DNA of 64,000 bases, from contig CATQIH010000021.1 of NCBI GenBank assembly GCA_958296015.1, positions 17,140 to 81,139 of the forward strand, read 5' to 3'. Below are positions 62,185 to 64,000 of the stretch, piece by piece. How positions within the stretch are numbered: the stretch's first letter is position 1; every line of letters begins with the position of its first letter. The DNA is from Cyclobacteriaceae bacterium (GTDB lineage: Bacteria; Bacteroidota; Bacteroidia; Cytophagales; Cyclobacteriaceae). Below the pieces are notes generated by a model. The model was not told the origin of the DNA. It was given only the letters and a program-made list of their open reading frames with translations, and made no database searches. Position numbers and translations under genes: made by a program.

Positions 62185-63465
62185 ATGCAACGAGACCAGG
62201 AAATATTTGACCTTATCCAGAAAGAAAAAGAACGGCAGCAACGAGGCATCGAACTGATTGCTTCAGAAAACTTCACCTCTCCTGAGGTGATGGAAGCCGT
62301 AGGTAGCGTGCTGACCAACAAATATGCGGAGGGCCTGCCCGGCAAGCGCTATTATGGCGGCTGCGAAGTGGTAGATGAGATAGAGCAACTGGCCATAGAC
62401 AGGGCAAAAGAGCTTTTTGGTGCCGCATGGGTCAACGTGCAGCCACACTCCGGCGCACAGGCCAACGCCGCGGTGATGCTGGCGGTGCTCAACCCCGGCA
62501 TAAAATACTGGCTTTGACCTGTCGCACGGCGGTCACCTGACGCATGGTTCCCCGGTCAACTTCTCCGGCAAATTGTACAGCCTTCCTTTTATGGTGTCGA
62601 AGAAGATACAGAACTCATCAACTGGCACAATGTGGCCACTATTGCCCGAAAGGAGAATCCTAAGATGATCATCTGCGGTGCCTCTGCCTATAGCCGCGAC
62701 TGGGATTATGAAAGACTCAGAGCTATTGCCGATGAAGTAGGTGCTTTCTTATTGGCAGATATTTCGCACCCGGCAGCCATGATCGCCAAAGGGCTGCTCA
62801 ATAACCCGCTACCTCACTGCCATTTTGTGACCACCACTACGCATAAGACTTTACGCGGGCCAAGAGGCGGAATGATCATGATGGGGCAAGACTTTGATAA
62901 TCCGTTTGGTATCAAAACGCCAAAAGGTACGACCCGTCCAATGTCTGCACTGTTGGATATGGCTGTATTTCCGGGTACACAGGGCGGACCGCTGGAGCAC
63001 GTGATTGCTGCCAAGGCAGTGGCTTTTAGAGAAGCCTTGTCAGACGATTTTAAAGAATATACCATACAAGTCATTAAAAACGCCAAAGCATTTGCCAAAG
63101 CGTTTGCCGAGAGAGGCTACCATGTGATCTCCGGCGGCACCGACAATCATGAGATGCTGATCGACCTGCGCTCCAAAGACATCACCGGAAAAGCCGCTGA
63201 GAATGCATTGGTGAAAGCAGATATTACTGTGAACAAAAATATGGTGCCTTTTGATGATAAGTCGCCATTCGTTACCTCTGGTATCCGCGTAGGTTCGGCG
63301 GCAGTCACCACGCGTGGCATGAAAGAGCCTGACATGGAAACCATTGTAAACCTGATTGATACGGTACTGACACATGCTGAAGATGAAAGTGTTATTTTAG
63401 AAGTACGTTCGGCGGTTAATCAGTTATCAGAAAAATTTCTTTATACAGTAGTCTGGAGAAAGTAA
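62185..63465 (+). pseudogene. glyA: Serine hydroxymethyltransferase with three single-base deletions
   Basis: GlyA interconverts serine and glycine with tetrahydrofolate. The start ([39 protein letters not shown]) and the long C-terminal part (the PLP-lysine region [53 protein letters not shown]) are in the same frame. Between them, 62500-62600 is disturbed. One base is missing before AAAATACTGG (GDKIL expected), one in the T-run of GCTTTGACC, and one in AGCCTTCC, together giving -3 and an early TGA at 62515. The conserved [20 protein letters not shown] is fully readable in another frame. Three compensating deletions within 90 bases in an essential-type gene point to sequencing error. Confidence 0.93.
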
Positions 63466-63584
63466 GTGGATAAGTCAAGACCAAGAACAACGACAACGAT
63501 AAGCTTGAGATCAAGCAGAACGGTGTGGAGAAGAAGCATGATGCTGATTTGCAGCAGTATGCTCCCGCAGAAGAAGAAAAACAA

Positions 63585-64000
63585 ATGTCCTTTCTGGATC
63601 ATCTGGAAGAGTTGCGTTGGCACATTATCCGTGCATTCGGGGCTATTTTTGCTTTTGCCATCATTGCTTTTCTTTGCAAAACGATCGTATGGCATTATAT
63701 CATTCTAAGTCCTACACGCCCGGATTTCTGGACCTTCCGTATGTTCTGTAAAATTGGCAGTGCTATGGGGTCAGAGGCATTTTGCTTTGACGAGATGCCC
63801 TTTATTATCCAGAGCCGTAAGATGACAGGCCAGTTTACCATGCATATTACGTCCTCTATTGTCATGGGATTTATTGCCGCCTTTCCTTATGTATTCTGGG
63901 AAATATGGCGTTTTGTAAGCCCTGGCCTGTACGATAATGAAAAACAACTGAGCAGAGGAGCCGTATTTTCTGTCAGCATGTTGTTTTCGCTAGGAATTCT
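63585..64000 (+). CDS. tatC: Sec-independent protein translocase TatC, 5' part
   Basis: The gene runs off the right edge. From ATG 63585 it reads MSFLDHLEELRWHIIRAFGA, the conserved N-terminal TatC motif with the Glu used in signal-peptide binding. A first membrane helix follows, then CFDEMPFIIQSRKMTGQFTM and VMGFIAAFPYVFWEIWRFVS with the conserved Phe-Pro and Glu. The open frame continues upstream from 63585 to 63486 with a charged extension (LEIKQNGVEKKHDADLQQYA) but no start codon, so a longer start may be hidden by a small indel. It follows glyA. Confidence 0.9.
   Translation, partial: MSFLDHLEELRWHIIRAFGAIFAFAIIAFLCKTIVWHYIILSPTRPDFWTFRMFCKIGSAMGSEAFCFDEMPFIIQSRKMTGQFTMHITSSIVMGFIAAFPYVFWEIWRFVSPGLYDNEKQLSRGAVFSVSMLFSLGI

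Noticed and set aside
1..64000. tRNA or rRNA genes
   Set aside because: No cloverleaf with a T-loop consensus and no rRNA-like sequence was found on reading either strand; a covariance-model scan was not possible here.

Overview
The window looks like chromosomal DNA of a member of the Bacteroidota, most likely order Cytophagales. The reasons are Por-type (T9SS) C-terminal sorting domains on secreted enzymes (43674-45359, 53811-55544), many lipoproteins and small outer-membrane barrels, few Shine-Dalgarno sites, TTG/GTG starts, and promoter-like sites of the form TTG-N19/20-TAnnTTTG. No tRNA, rRNA, CRISPR array or complete insertion sequence was found.

Layout. 1-3410: a fasciclin-lipoprotein fragment, a large lipoprotein and two small barrels. 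3488-6404: photolyase, a cytosine-5 methyltransferase whose 3' end runs into the remnant of an HNH restriction nuclease, and a transposase-like remnant. 6449-13492: housekeeping genes (tadA, fabF, a uvrB with many frameshifts) among lipoproteins and a broken barrel gene. 13698-17332: an accessory patch of small two-gene modules. It holds a ParE-type toxin/antitoxin pair and two overlapping pairs that share one small protein family but have different partners; a frameshifted aroE lies between those two pairs. 17364-23497: a divergent HisA-like protein, a PLP ammonia-lyase, a TPR protein and polA.

23857-49684 is a long collinear surface-polysaccharide locus. It encodes an outer-membrane export protein (Wza-like), a chain-length protein (Wzz-like), a UDP-sugar dehydrogenase and epimerase, an ABC exporter (Wzm/Wzt), PseB/PseC amino-sugar enzymes, about seven glycosyltransferases, two methyltransferases, an acyltransferase, an asparagine-synthase-like amidotransferase, a secreted pectate-lyase-like enzyme and an O-antigen polymerase/ligase-like membrane protein. 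A GH105-type unsaturated uronyl hydrolase lies convergently just beyond it. Related genes continue at 57.7-62 kb: a beta-helix protein, an FkbM methyltransferase and a Wzi-like capsule assembly protein. Dehydrogenase and epimerase imply uronic acids in the polymer, and the lyase plus GH105 could cut and clear the same kind of polymer.

50.9-57.7 kb is a looser accessory zone: a broken FkbM gene, a cluster of short perfect hairpins with TCC/GGA loops (52715-53131), a secreted T9SS serine protease, small lipoproteins and a HicBA module. The window ends with a promoter, glyA (three single-base deletions) and the start of tatC.

Caution on sequence quality: uvrB, glyA, aroE, an FkbM gene, a barrel gene and a small ORF all carry single-base frameshifts while their conserved residues stay readable in neighbouring frames. 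For the housekeeping genes this points to base-calling or assembly errors at least as much as to real decay.
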